Assembly (NCBI RefSeq): GCF_965363235.1
Contig: NC_134843.1
Coordinates: 88,011,795-88,075,794 of the forward strand
Reading direction: 5' to 3'
DNA from: Mytilus galloprovincialis
Taxonomy: Eukaryota; Mollusca; Bivalvia; Mytilida; Mytilidae
DNA length: 64,000 nucleotides
Of this stretch, positions 11,601-22,100 are shown piece after piece (the first letter of the stretch is position 1; each line of letters begins with the position of its first letter). A program made the position numbers and the translations under genes. The notes beneath the pieces were generated by a model. The model saw only the letters and a program-made list of their open reading frames with translations. It had not been told where the DNA came from and did no database searches.

Positions 11601-14600
11601 TCATTTACATTCATCATGTTCATGACATTTATGAAAACATGTTAAAACGATGTTATACAAAATAAATATTCTACTCAGTAGAATATGATGTTTTTGTTTG
11701 TCTACGTGGAAATTTCAAAAGTGTTGGAAACAGAATGTAGGTGTTGCAGATGAAGCGCTGGAGGATACTTGACACTTTTGTGGATAGGTGTCACGAAATA
11801 GAAGTTCCTTCATAATATAAGTTCCAAATGGAAGAAATATTCTGTAATATTGTTTCTATTAGAACAAATATTACAGTATTAGTTCCTTACTGAATAAGGG
11901 GTATAGAATATTTGTTCCAACAGGAACAGATATTGTGACATTACTTATTACCAAATTTCCAGGGGAATTTCTGTTAGGCTGATTAAATATATGTTGAAAC
12001 CACAGACAATCACAATACTTACTGACAACACAATAACATGTTGGTTTTCCTGTTTGAATGGTTTTACACTGGTAATTTTTTTGGGGCCCTTTATAGTTTG
12101 CTATTAGGTGTGAGCCAAGGCTCCATGTTAATTACCTTACCTTGACATATAATGGTTTTCTTTCATAAATTGTTACTTGGATGGAGAGTTGTCTCATCGG
12201 CACTCATATCACATCTTTCTATATCTATATAAATACAGTACGGGTAGGGACTTATTTTTATGGATGCCTTAATCCGTCTAGTCGGATATGAATAATCCGA
12301 CATTTTTATGGTAGGTAGTATGTTCATTAAACAACAGATCCAGGTGTGAATGGTCCTTTCATCTTAATCCGTGTTGCTAGAATTACGGTTCACTGATTTC
12401 AGAATCAGATTACCTGTAATTTTAACCTCTCAGTCACTTTATTGATTATATTAGTTCTACATCGTATTTGACATAAAATATTTTTACAGGTGAAGTACTG
12501 GAGAAAACTTTGTTTAATAAAAATAGCCTATTTTTGTTAATTATGGTTTTGATATTTCAACTGCTAATATTTATTTTCTTTGTTCCTAAAAATTATTTTT
12601 ATTTTATGTTCCTTTTCGGTTTTTTTTTTTTTTTTTTGTATCTTTTTCTTATTTGTTTGCATAAATTTTTTAAACATATATATTTTTACATGTATTCTAT
12701 TTCTTGAAGCTTACGGTTATTTTTATTTTACTGATTTATTTTCCACGTAAACCCATTGATTAGCAGAATGCTGTCTCAAGTGCTGCTGCATACGTTTGAG
12801 TTTGACGCGGTCACATGCAAAATATTTCTATAATTTGTATTTAATATTCAGTCTGTTGTGTCAGTTCCGAGATAAAAATAATTACAGTGAGCAACACTTG
12901 TATATTATTAGTAGCTTGATGATTCTTTGTAGTTTTTACTTTTTACTGTAAACAAATATTGTCCGAAAGTTGGTGTTGTATGACTAAAATAGAACGCAAA
13001 TAATAACACTAGAAGAAAATATTGATTCTTCCCGGGCATAAGTTTATTTTAAGATTTCCGTGTTTGTTCATTATGCTAAATTAATATAATTGATCTGCAT
13101 TTGGGGGTAGGGGGTAAAATGGGTCCGGATCTCGAAATCCCGGGCTTAAAAACACGAAGTCCCAAGGTCCCGAATTCAAATAAATTTAAATCCCGACATC
13201 GCGAAAAAAGAATTCCCAGATCCCGAAAGGGTTAATCCCGAAATCCCGAACTTAATTGCATAATATTAATTTACGCACAATCCATGTAAAAAAGGAAACT
13301 TGTATGTTATATTTTTTATAGCAATCTAAAAAGAAAAAATTGCCGTGAAAAGACAATTCCATGATACACATATCAGTGATCAACAGCGTGTGCACGTGGT
13401 TGAACTTTAACTTGACTCCACTCGCAATAATATTGAATGCTAATAAAAGATATTAAAGATCGATTTTGTCCACTGCACGAGATTTTTATATGGCGGGAAA
13501 TGTCGTAACAGTAAACACAGGTGACCTTACTGACCGACCGTGGGAAAATTCATTCATGATTAAATTTGATGTTGAATGATTGACATTTATTGTGTTTTAG
13601 TTTTGAGGCTCTTGATCGATTTACCAGAATAGAAATTTAATCGATTTACATACATGTATAATCAAAACACGATTTAGTCTTCTTTAACTATTTTTTGTTT
13701 TATTTTTATCAGTCATTTCCCGGATTCCCATTTAAATAATATATTTGGAGACCTCCTTTAAACTTCGGAAATAATACAACATCGATTTAAAAAATCATAC
13801 TGACTGCGCGAGCTTTAGAATGACTAGAAGTACGACGAAAAAGTAAAGACAGCTGATCATGACTAGTACGACTAGCCTTCAACCCCATTGGGGTATAAAT
13901 GTGCATTTAGTCAATAAACTATATAAGGTTAAACTTTGATTTTCGTGTATCGATTTGATACAATTTGTAAAATATATTTATAACACCGGCGATTTTCATA
14001 AAATATTTCAGACATGAAAATAGAAAGGCATATTTATATCGAGTGTCAACAATTTTAAATAAAATAAAAAAAATAGGAATCGAAATATGATCTCGGCGTT
14101 ATAAATATTGTATAAAAGGAAACCAATTGTTTGACTTTCAAAGAGATTAACGGGAAATATGTCAAAATAGAAAGCACGAGTGATCTGTCTGACCAAAATG
14201 TTTCACTTGCGAGAAATGATTGACAGGTGTGAATAGATGTAGAGGCTCCGACGGGGAAAGTTGTATCAAAAGGAAAATAACTTAATTCACAATGCCTATA
14301 CATATTTCATAAATACGATATGTTGGCCTTATACTTAAAATTGAGTTTCTTATAATAACATATAAAGGAACAGGACGTTAAAAGCGGGAAATAGTATAAC
14401 CATCAACGAAAACTCGTATAATTTACGGGATTGAAGTCTAAACAATTTGATTTAAACTTCTATTGAAAACAGTCTTGGTTGTTATTAGGCTTATTATTTT
14501 GAATTAGATGAAATATTTACGGTTTACAAATACAAATACAAAATAGTTTATTGGCACAAAACTATTGAAATAATTGGCAACACAATATATTGTTAAAAAT

Positions 14601-17600
14601 CGTCTTTATTTCATTTTCAAATTATAAAAAAAATAAAATTATATTCAATTTTAATTTTTATTCTTATATTTAATTTGAATTTTATTTCTTATATTTAATT
14701 TTAATTTTAATTCTTTCTCTTTGAATACAAAACAATATTTTACATTTATCTATCCTCCATAAATACTAATATATCTGTACAGGTAAAATTTAATTCTAAT
14801 CAAGCTGGTACAGATTGATTTACGACCTTCCACTTGGATATTGCACAGCAGGTGTTTATTACACTGGGACAACTGTCCGACCAGTCTGACATCTAGACGG
14901 ATTAAGGCATCCATAAAAATAAGTCCCTACCTGTACTGTATATCATTTCAAATGCTGAACATGTCAATTTTCAAAAATTAATCTAATTTTTATCATTTTG
15001 ATTGATTTTAATACTTGCATACCTCTTTTAACTGGAAGATTGGTGACCTTGTCATCCTGGTCAAGGAAATGTGTTGCTGGACGTCTAAGGCTTTGTCCAT
15101 CTCCTTGATTCTGAAACTGTAAATTTGACATCAAATCGTCCACCAATCCTCGTTCTTTTAACTTCTGCATGATTTCTTGTTCCGATACCTGTCCATTACT
15201 ATAATCTTCTGTGATAACCTCACTCATAACATCACGTATACGACTCTGCATGCCAATCTGTCAATGAATAATAAGGATATACATGAAATAATATGAATAA
15301 TACCAGATTTGACATATTTGGCATTGAGAGAGCAACTCAACAATTGAATAAATCAAAGATACATTAAGGTCAACAATTTGTTTTAATTTTTAGACTAACA
15401 TGCCTATGCTAGGTCATATATTTTACAGTGGCAAATCCAGGGGTGGTTTCTGAGGGTCGGAACGGTCAACCACTCTTTTTTCATTAAAGATCTGTTGCTT
15501 TTGAATGGGGACAGATGGTTGAGTATGGCTGGATCCGCCCAAAATTATAATACATGCAGTTTTAGTAAAAACAACTTTACAATATTGGTTCTGTGACTAG
15601 AATAAGATGATTTCAAAGCTGAGGTCAATTCGAGCATGACACAGAAATATAGTTTCTAGGATTTAAACAAGATTTTAAGAGCGCAGTGAAAAACAAGTTG
15701 GAAACATTTCTTCATGTTCTTGGTACCTTAAAGGAGAAACAAGATATTCTGAAGAATTTAGATATCATAAGAACATTTTAGGAAGTGTACAAGAGGAGGT
15801 TATAGAACAAGAAATACTTGACTCAAATGAGTATAAATCTAATTTAGAGCCAATTATATGGTAACATATATTCTTCTGTGCGTTATTTCCAACACTAGCA
15901 TTCTTAATCAAATCCAATCTCCTCAGTCTTAGCACTTTCAGTCTGATAAGATAAGATAACTTTATTTTGATTTGGCACGGTTTAAACATACAAACATAAG
16001 CTCTAAAGAGCTTTTCACCTATTATATAGTATATAAAACAAACACATAACATAAAACAGATATACATATATATACATACAGACATAGAATGAATATGATA
16101 TGCATGCATGAAGGCAATCAAAGCATACAATATAAGCAGTAACATATAAGCACACATAAGATGAATAGGATAGCCGGATTGCAAAGCAATCAAAATCATT
16201 ATGCACTATAAGCAACTAAAAAGCAAATGAAAATTTAAAAGCTATGAGTCTGCTAATAAATCAATGTAAATATGATAAATGCAATTCAACATCTGTCATT
16301 CTGTCATCATTTCTCTTCTTTTATGTCAGCTTTTTTTTAGCAATGAAATTTTTATCTAAAGACCAAGAGGCCATGGTGTTGTTGTTATCAAGTCTGCACT
16401 AAAACTTTTCCAACTACTAGTTTGAAGACCAATAATCTGACAGTTTTCTATGTAAGTGCCTAAATATTACTAATCTGAATAAAATTTTACTAGTCTGGGG
16501 CATCAGACCAAAAGCTTATGGTGCAGAGTGTGATATGGTGACCACAATTTCCTGATAATATAAACCAAACGGAAGCTGACGGAGAAGAAAATTCTAGCTC
16601 AAAGTTCTGTTGAAAAAATGGAACTGCATTATGACTTTGTAGGATGGCATCACAGCAAAATAATAAAATAGCTTTGAAGGCCATGCAGCGACCTATACAG
16701 TCGGAAACCCAGTTGAAATAGAACAAAAGAATCGAAGCTCTTTGTTAGAGAAGGCAATAAATGCTTACTGTAATGTTTACTATAGTAACAAAAATTTTAA
16801 AAGTTAATAGAAACAAATATAACGACAATTTTCTTCTCAATTACGAAGTGTTTCAATTTAAAAACACTGTTCGCATAAGTTTTCAATTTATCTATATTAC
16901 ATAGTAATGCAGAACAATTAGATATCAAGTCGATGACATGGGTAACTATCAAGTTAGATGAAGAAAATGCATAACCTCTGATTTACAAAAAAAATTACCA
17001 GGGACGGAGAACATATCAATCTATTAGTTCAGTAATTTTCGTGTCTGCCCTTCCATTATGTGACTCAAGAAAAAATTCCCACAAATGGGTAACAATTGTA
17101 CCGAAAAGAGAAAATCAAGTGCACCTTTTTATGCAGTTGTATAAAACGTACAAAGCAAGAGTATTTGATATATCATCTTGCTTCAGATTCTATCATTTTT
17201 ATATATCAAAGCTACAGGTTGACTTTATAACATAAAAAAATCACAGTACGAAAAGATGAAATATACATGATATATGGGTCAAGTGAAATATCTATCTAAT
17301 GAATTACAAATCAGAGTAGGTGTGTTCGAATACATTTGTAGCTATATTTTTACTAAAAGTACTTGACGAAAGTCTTTTAAGTTGGATGATGAATATGCAT
17401 ATCTTCGAAAAAATATAATTTTTTGTGTGTGATAACTAGGGTTTATAATCTTCAACCACTGAACATTTTTAGTCTGCCCTTCCATAAAATATTTAATTCA
17501 ATTTTCCCAAAAATTCCCAAAAATGGGTAACAATTGTACCGAAAAGAGAAAATCAAGTGCACCTTTTTATGCAGTTGTATATTTTGTCTTTAAAACGTAC

Positions 17601-18837
17601 AAAGCAAGAGTATTTGATATATCATCTTGCTTCAGATTCTATCATTTTTATATACATTTGTATCAAAGCTACAGGTTGACTTTATAACATGAAAAAATCA
17701 CAGTACGAAAAGATGAAATATACATGATATATGGGTCAAGTGAAATATCTATCTAATGAATCACAAATCAGAGTAGGTGTGTTCGAATACATTTGTAGCT
17801 ATATTTTTACTAAAAGTACTTGAGGACAGTCTTTTAAGTTGGATGATGAATATGCATATCTTCGAAAAAATATAATTTTTTGTGTGTGATAACTAGGGTT
17901 TATAATCTTCAACCACTGAACATTTTTAGTCTGCCCTTCCATAAAATATTTAATTCAATTTTTTTTAAATGTTTAAGAATTTTCGAATATTCCACCTGAC
18001 AACTGATCAGACAATAGTTTTAAGTTGAATCAATGCAGACAAGATCATTAACTGATGCTCATTAGCTAAAAGATACATTTGTCTTTTAAAATACAACTGA
18101 CATATAAGGATCGTAATGGTGCTATGTGGATAAATTTATCGGTTTTCAAGAGCAAAATTGGCAGCGTGTCATCCCTACAATGGCTTCCATTTCTACGATT
18201 GTGAAAATGAACTGGCGTAATGGGGAGATAATTTTGACGAAGTAGAATCCTGACTGTATAGACTAATAGTTGTTAACTTTTATATCATTTGGTCTTGCTG
18301 GAGAGTTGTCTCTTTGGCAGTTATACATTTTGTACCACATCTTCTTAATTTAATATGTCAAGAAATCATAATTTATTTTTCATTTAAACTAACCATGCTA
18401 ACATAAAAAACTTTTCAAGAGCTTGAATATGTGGAACACTGAGTTCAAATGGTAAACTGTAATCTGAACAAAACAAACAGGATTTCTGGTGGGGTAAGGA
18501 GACACTAACATACAAAATAAATAAAAAAATATGAGAATGATGAATTTGGTCCAGAAAGTTAAGACACAAATTAAACAGTCATTGCATTTTAAGAATGAAA
18601 TACAAAAATGAACTGTGCATGCAAAAATATTTTCGTTCAACCAGATATGCTTCTTTAAGTATTTCGAGTTGTTTAATGCAATAATAATGAAAACAAGTTA
18701 TAAACATTTATAAAATTTGCATGTATCAGCACGTTTTTTTTATGTTTCTACTATTCTTTAGTGCATTTATTTACCTGAGACAACTGTCCATGGATAATTT
18801 GCTTTAACTCTGCGATTTTTTCAGGTGGAACTGACAT
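3463..18837 (-). CDS. CEP76: CEP76, centrosomal protein of 76 kDa (nine exons, 3' end outside window)
   Basis: CEP76 is a centriole/basal-body protein; in vertebrates it binds CP110 and limits centriole reduplication. Nine exons splice in consistent phase with GT-AG borders: 18775-18837, 15023-15257, 11304-11528, 10339-10524, 9500-9726, 8760-8951, 6345-6508, 4047-4167 and 3463-3675, giving 1626 nt or 542 codons. The human protein is about 659 residues, so roughly 115 C-terminal residues should lie left of base 1. The start gives MSVPPEKIAELKQIIHGQLS, close to the vertebrate N-terminus. Residues about 100-265 match the CEP76-type C2 domain (RRYLYF, PVPCACEPD, HFLEWRPVL). Residues from about 313 match the transglutaminase-like domain; Cys378 in DCEDHA and His409 in VHAWVMT sit where such folds carry Cys and His. 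It is head to head with MEAK7. Introns are full of transposons, and exon 7 is partly duplicated. The family call is strong; activity of the peptidase-like fold is not claimed. Confidence 0.93.
3898..3952. repeat. Poly-C/poly-A low-complexity tract
   Basis: A C-homopolymer run broken once by A, directly followed by A-rich sequence, in CEP76 intron 8. Prone to length error. Confidence 0.9.
4047..4167 (-). CDS. CEP76: CEP76 exon 8
   Basis: 121 bp, acceptor TTTTCAG, donor GTAAGC. Encodes YIHEPIDPDMPPMDKIHRPK and YPYKTIGCVFNHQSFYGNNQ, matching the vertebrate YPYRTIGCVFNHQMFLGN region. Completes the codon split with exon 7. Confidence 0.92.
4325..4502. mobile_element. MITE, TACTGTGGATTCATT family
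   Basis: 178 bp with inverted ends TACTGTGGATTCATT and AATGAATCCACAGTA, in CEP76 intron 7. Same family as 9185-9395, 33068-33281 and 50048-50259. The TA-like target suggests a Tc1/mariner-type parent (inferred). Confidence 0.75.
4512..5738 (+). mobile_element. Pearl/Helitron-like element with 147-bp tandem core, copy 1
   Basis: Begins ACAAGAGTGCAC and ends in a hairpin at 5702-5736: arms GTCGAGC/GCTCGAC and TGCAAC/GTTGCA. The core holds seven units of about 147 bp, each marked by AAAATGAGGTCAAGGTCAG (near 4627, 4776, 4921, 5069, 5214, 5362 and 5517). A (CCG)n tract precedes the hairpin. Tandem core plus 3' hairpin fits bivalve pearl elements and related non-autonomous Helitrons; no Rep/Hel gene is present. 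Confidence 0.7.
5647..5682. repeat. (CCG)n microsatellite
   Basis: About eleven CCG units just before the 3' hairpin of the tandem-core element. Copy 2 at 41.8 kb lacks it. Confidence 0.9.
6345..6508 (-). CDS. CEP76: CEP76 exon 7 (complete copy)
   Basis: 164 bp. Encodes DCEDHAILLCSLLLGFGLNA, YVCIGTKSKG, SVHAWVMT and FWESLNGHR, the core of the transglutaminase-like fold. Acceptor CTTCCAG at 6509-6515, donor GTAGGG. A partial second copy lies just upstream in transcription order (6527-7188). Confidence 0.93.
6422..7188 (-). repeat. 105-bp tandem duplication of the start of CEP76 exon 7, second copy interrupted
   Basis: The unit 6422-6526 holds the 5' part of exon 7, its acceptor and intron sequence. 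It recurs from 6527; the second copy is split by the 6589-7143 transposon and ends near 7188. The second copy keeps CTTCCAG and DCEDHA coding sequence (exon border 7170). The copies differ by few bases (AAACCC versus ACACCC). Confidence 0.88.
6589..7143. mobile_element. Foldback DNA transposon with 169-bp inverted repeats, TA target site
   Basis: 555 bp. Arms 6589-6757 and 6975-7143 start TAGTCGCCGTCAGCTGAAAT and differ at about four positions. A TA duplication flanks it (6587-6588, 7144-7145), and the empty site is visible in the intact exon 7 copy. No coding sequence. Non-autonomous, young. Confidence 0.9.
7294..7387. other. 94-bp hairpin-forming palindrome
   Basis: Arms 7294-7330 and 7351-7387. 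The inner 17 bp match perfectly: GTTTAGTTCAAACACTT with AAGTGTTTGAACTAAAC, 20-nt loop. Outer arms match with a few changes. In CEP76 intron 6. Confidence 0.8.
7388..8759. other. CEP76 intron 6 remainder
   Basis: Mostly unassigned. Fragments of the TACTGTGG MITE interior near 7540-7580 (CCACGAAAATTGG-like) and of the GTCTCATTGGCACTCATACC short repeat near 7785. No exon seen. Confidence 0.45.
8760..8951 (-). CDS. CEP76: CEP76 exon 6
   Basis: 192 bp, 64 codons. Encodes DENAITRPVCSFVKPLRAGR, then SARHAARFVSL and GFLCRNRG at the start of the transglutaminase-like domain; donor GTATGT. Phase 0 on both sides. Confidence 0.93.
9185..9395. mobile_element. MITE, TACTGTGGATTCATT family (diverged)
   Basis: 211 bp, ends TACTGTAGATTCATT and AATGAATCCACAGTA, interior TACCAATTTTCGTG. 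In CEP76 intron 5. Confidence 0.75.
9500..9726 (-). CDS. CEP76: CEP76 exon 5
   Basis: 227 bp, acceptor CTACAG, donor GTATTT. Encodes the end of the C2 domain and the strongly conserved KERLFLVYAKQWWKEYLQIR followed by LVKIFAQ. Ends in phase 0. Confidence 0.93.
9960..10215. repeat. Decayed copy of the 147-bp tandem-core family
   Basis: Contains AACCATGAAAA, GTCTGATTGACATGCATACC and AAGTGGTCAATAAACCAGAA, recognisable but diverged from the copy at 4512-5738. In CEP76 intron 4. Confidence 0.5.
10339..10524 (-). CDS. CEP76: CEP76 exon 4
   Basis: 186 bp. Encodes GMLSICDKLHIALIKTDVTG and ETTLVSSHFLEWRPVL, the middle of the C2 domain; donor GTATTA. Phase agrees with both neighbours. Confidence 0.92.
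10794..11030. mobile_element. TTAA-target MITE
   Basis: 237 bp with inverted ends GGTGGTACCAAACA and TTAGGTACCACC. TTAA precedes it (10790-10793); the right copy reads TGAA. TTAA targets suggest piggyBac- or Kolobok-type parents. In CEP76 intron 3. Confidence 0.65.
11304..11528 (-). CDS. CEP76: CEP76 exon 3 (C2 domain start)
   Basis: 225 bp from acceptor TTTAG to donor GTAAAT. Encodes ANIDPSRRYLYFNIKNGKAF and, further on, FKSRPVPCACEPDVDEGFLL, diagnostic of the CEP76 C2 domain. Enters and leaves with one base of a split codon. Confidence 0.92.
11529..12235. other. CEP76 intron 2, proximal part
   Basis: AT-rich. Short inverted motifs around GGAACAAATATT (11840-11935) and the GTCTCATCGGCACTCATATC short repeat near 12190. 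No gene. Confidence 0.45.
12236..14938. mobile_element. 2.7-kb non-autonomous DNA transposon, TA target
   Basis: Ends CAGTACGGGTAGGGACTTAT and its inverse (ATAAGTCCCTACCTGTACTG) extend about 43 bp and are flanked by TA (12234-12235, 14939-14940). The interior lacks a transposase reading frame. It holds a CCCGAAATCCCG-type minisatellite (13119-13253) and an AT-rich tract (14640-14715). In CEP76 intron 2. Confidence 0.82.
13119..13253. repeat. CCCGAAATCCCG-type minisatellite
   Basis: Repeated CTCGAAATCCCGGGCTTAA, GTCCCGAATTC and AATCCCGAAATCCCG. The same motif in opposite orientation fills 60300-60470. Confidence 0.75.
15023..15257 (-). CDS. CEP76: CEP76 exon 2
   Basis: 235 bp. Acceptor TTGACAG, then IGMQSRIRDVMSEVITED; ends LPVKR plus one base before donor GTATGC. 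The helical motif KLKERGLVDDLMSNL matches the conserved RRRGIIDDVMKEL stretch of vertebrate CEP76. Confidence 0.9.
15425..15540. mobile_element. Short inverted-repeat element, CAGTGGCGGATCCAG family
   Basis: About 115 bp bounded by CAGTGGCAAATCCAGGGG and GGCTGGATCCGCC. A diverged relative lies at 55043-55191. In CEP76 intron 1. Confidence 0.5.
15541..17035. other. CEP76 intron 1, middle part
   Basis: Holds a retroposon-like end with AGATAAGATAACTTTATTTT (15945-15970) and TA-rich sequence to 16200. A stretch at 15650-15775 reads KSAVKNKLETFLHVLGTLKE on the plus strand, which I could not assign. No confirmed gene. Confidence 0.35.
17036..17965. repeat. Tandem duplication, about 438-bp period
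   Basis: GGGTAACAATTGTACCGAAA occurs near 17086 and 17524, and sequence stays nearly identical through GTCTGCCCTTCCAT. The second copy has small insertions. In CEP76 intron 1. Confidence 0.85.
18775..18837 (-). CDS. CEP76: CEP76 exon 1 (start codon)
   Basis: Twenty-one codons from the ATG at 18837-18835 to a CAG|GTAA donor. The peptide MSVPPEKIAELKQIIHGQLS aligns with the vertebrate MSLPPEK start, which fixes this ATG. Ends in phase 0. Confidence 0.9.
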
Positions 18838-19026
18838 CTTTTGAGGTTGTCTAAATTATCATTCGTTCAGGAAAAGCTTTATTTTCGTTCTAGTTTAGCT
18901 TGTCACCATGCGGAATGTTTGAAAATGGCAGTCAAATGTTCCGAATGTCATTCTACGGCCTTGAAAATCAAAGGTCATGTTATTATTTTTCGGAATTCCT
19001 CTGATTTTTTCTTTACATTATAAGTT
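18838..19026. promoter_or_regulatory. Probable bidirectional promoter of CEP76 and MEAK7
   Basis: Only 189 bp separate the CEP76 start (minus) and the MEAK7 start (plus). The interval has no repeat and no TATA box at a convincing distance. It contains AAAATGGCA near 18920, resembling a YY1 site. Both 5' UTRs and core promoters must fit here unless a leader is spliced. The arrangement is seen; shared regulation is inferred. Confidence 0.6.
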
Positions 19027-19119
19027 ATGGGTGGTGGAGAGAGCAAAGCAGAGAAAAGAATTTTTAATGATACTGAACAAACATATGTTAAAAAACATTA
19101 CGATTTATTAGTAAATCAG
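19027..19119 (+). CDS. MEAK7: MEAK7 exon 1 (start, myristoylation signal)
   Basis: 31 codons; begins MGGGESKAEKRIFNDTEQTY and ends LLVNQ before donor GTAAAC. Gly2 followed by a small residue at position 6 (Ser) fits the N-myristoylation consensus. Phase 0. Confidence 0.88.
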
Positions 19120-22100
19120 GTAAACTTTAATCTGAATAAATATTTTGAATGATTATGATTGACTGTATTCTGATTTATTATAATTATTACAAACATGACA
19201 ATGCAAATATGCAATATATGCATGTGACTTGTCATTACAATAAGAAACATGAGGGTAAGTAATGCCCTTTACCGTCAGCAGTCAAACGGTAATTTGCGGC
19301 TACTGTTAGCGTCAAATTGGTTTAAATTTTACCGTGATCTTCAAAACATCCTTATCGTGATTCTTCATACTGGTGTCAAGTCAAATAATTATCGTTACCG
19401 TTATTTTTGGGAAAAAAATAACACGATTCGTCAAAGTCAATGGATTTTCCTATTGTCTGAAAGAAAGTGCACATTTTAACGTCATGCACCAAAATTTATC
19501 GTTATAAACGTCATTTCGCAATTTTTTTTAACTGTTATTCATCATGAAGGTAACCCCATTACCACACTCAAACATGTGCAACTGTTCACTCATATACTTT
19601 TCCTTGATTTAAAAACCACCAGCTTAAAACTTTTTAAATTGCAGTCTTCTTAGGAAGTTGACATCTAGAATTTCCAATATATTTTATGAATGACAACCAA
19701 ATCATGAGTCACTAAGGACATAATTTGTGACAAAAAATGAAGAATATGCATTGTAAGCTAGGTCAAACTTTTGGAGTTTTCCCAAAAAAGAACACTAGTT
19801 TGCAAGATCATGTATATCATCATGGTTTTAATCCTGCCTTAAAATGACTCTTGTTAGCTGATATTTCTGGATGTCCATCGACTAAAATTAAAAATGGTCA
19901 TAATTGATTTACTAAACCAAACAACCATGATCAAAATTTTAGGAAATTCGGGAAGAAACCAGGAATATGACAACTGTCAAATATCTGAAATTTAATCAAA
20001 GCTGCAAGCAGTTAAGGAGTGCCATTGAACTTTAGAAACAAATACAGGATACTTCCGGTTATCATCTGGTGAAGGAATTTTGGGCTGTCAAAACAGTTAT
20101 AAGGTTGATAATATTCATTTTTCCCTCCATACATGTAAGTATATTATGAAAATGTTGTCCGAAACCTTACATCCGAAAATTACATGTACATGGACAAAGT
20201 TATATTACATCATTTGTGCATTTGTTAGGCATAAAATATACATCAGCATATTGAGAAAAGGGATGAATACATGCACATGTAAATGATTAAAACAAAATAT
20301 CATTTACTTATTACTTGACCAAAGAGTAATAAAGTAATTTTTCAAGTAAGATTTTTTCCCCAATCTGACACTGAATTATTTATTTCCTTTTCAGAAACCA
20401 TTGAGATTCATTCCTGCAACATTATCTAACAGAATTTTTGAACATCTGAAACACAGTCATAAAGAAAAAGTTAAAGGACATGTAGCTTTTTCACATTGGA
20501 CCTTTGAATTATTTTTGGAGAGAACAGCCAGGGGTACAGTAACAGATAAATCCAACATTTTATTTCACTTGAGCAGTCCCAAAGATGACACAGTTAATGC
20601 TCAGAATTTATATCAAGTAGGTATAAATATAAGTCTTAGGTATTGATTAATCCATGTAAGGCAAAATTACATCATTTGTTTTAATGTTTTTAAGTTGAGA
20701 GTAATAAAGAATTCAGTATTATGTTCAAATGTTCTAAGATGGCTACATTAACAAGTACTAAGGAGAGATCAAATAAAGGAACTGATTTATTCAGATTAGC
20801 AGGTTAGGTAATGTCAAAATTAAACCCCCATTTATGGGCATTATGTTTTCTGGTCTGTGCGTCTGTCAGTCCGTTCGTTTGTCTGTTCGTTTGTCCGTTC
20901 GATCTTCTGTTCATCCGTCCGTCTGTCCCGCTTCAGGTTAAAGTTTTTGGTCAAGGTAGTTTTTGATGAAGTTCAAGTCCATTAATCAACTTGAAACTTA
21001 GTAAACATGTTCCCTATGATATGATCTTTCTTATTTTAATGCCAAATTAGAGATTTTATCCCATTTTCACGGTCCACTGAACATAGAAAATGATAGTGCA
21101 GATGGGGCATCCGTGTACTTGGGACACATTCTTGTATTTTTGTTTATGTTTTTATGGTATCTGATGCACCCATAATGTTTGGTGGTAAAGGATTAGGAAC
21201 ATGGTGATAGTTAAGCAACAGCAGCCTCAGAAACTGATCTCATGTTCCCCCATTAATATAAATTTATGTTTCTTATACAGATTACAATATAATTTTATAT
21301 TTTTTTATAATATTTAATTTTTGTATGACACATTTCTTTACTTTCAGACAGTTTATGAGTTTGTGTTAGGGTTCCAGAAAATAATAAAAGATTTACCACA
21401 ATGGAAGTATTGGCAGACGACAGATTACAAAGAACAAGGCACAGAAAGATTTGTTCTGAGTTTGTTTTTTGAACTCTATACTAAAGGTGAAATTTTAAAT
21501 TGGAAACACAATCTTAAGCAAATACTATTTACCTTTTTGGTATGAGAATTTAAATTACCAGTCCAAATTCATATTTGATAAATGTTGAAAATGTTCTGAA
21601 ATCTGAAAATATTTTGCCATTATGAATGTAACTTGAAATTAACTATTTATAAATATAGGATGTGGGGTATGTATTAATTAGACACCAACCTGGCAAGTAA
21701 AAAAACCCAAACTTATCTAGATTTCAACATGATGATGAGGGGTACATGTAAAGATAAAGATAAAGATTATTTTATTAAGGTAGATGGGGTGTCTAAATTA
21801 TAATCCATAGAATCTTTTAATAATTTGCCAAAATGTATTTCATATCCTGCTTGTTTAAAAACATTAATATAAAGAATGGGTCACCAGACTTATTTTCACG
21901 CTACAGGTTGTTCAAAATTGTCAAGATTTTGTATAGATTATGCATGGAAAACCCATTTTTCCGCCATAAAACGCAAACCACACCATAGAATTTTGAGATA
22001 AAATATGAGAAGATAGCTTCAATATTATGCTTTCAGATAAGAAAAAGAAAAAATGGGGTCACCGGACTCGTTTTCTTGCTACATGTAAAAATGGGTAAAT

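Noticed and set aside
15650-15775. Possible exon KSAVKNKLETFLHVLGTLKE
   Set aside because: No acceptor or donor in phase and no recognised homologue; it lies next to a retroposon-like end.
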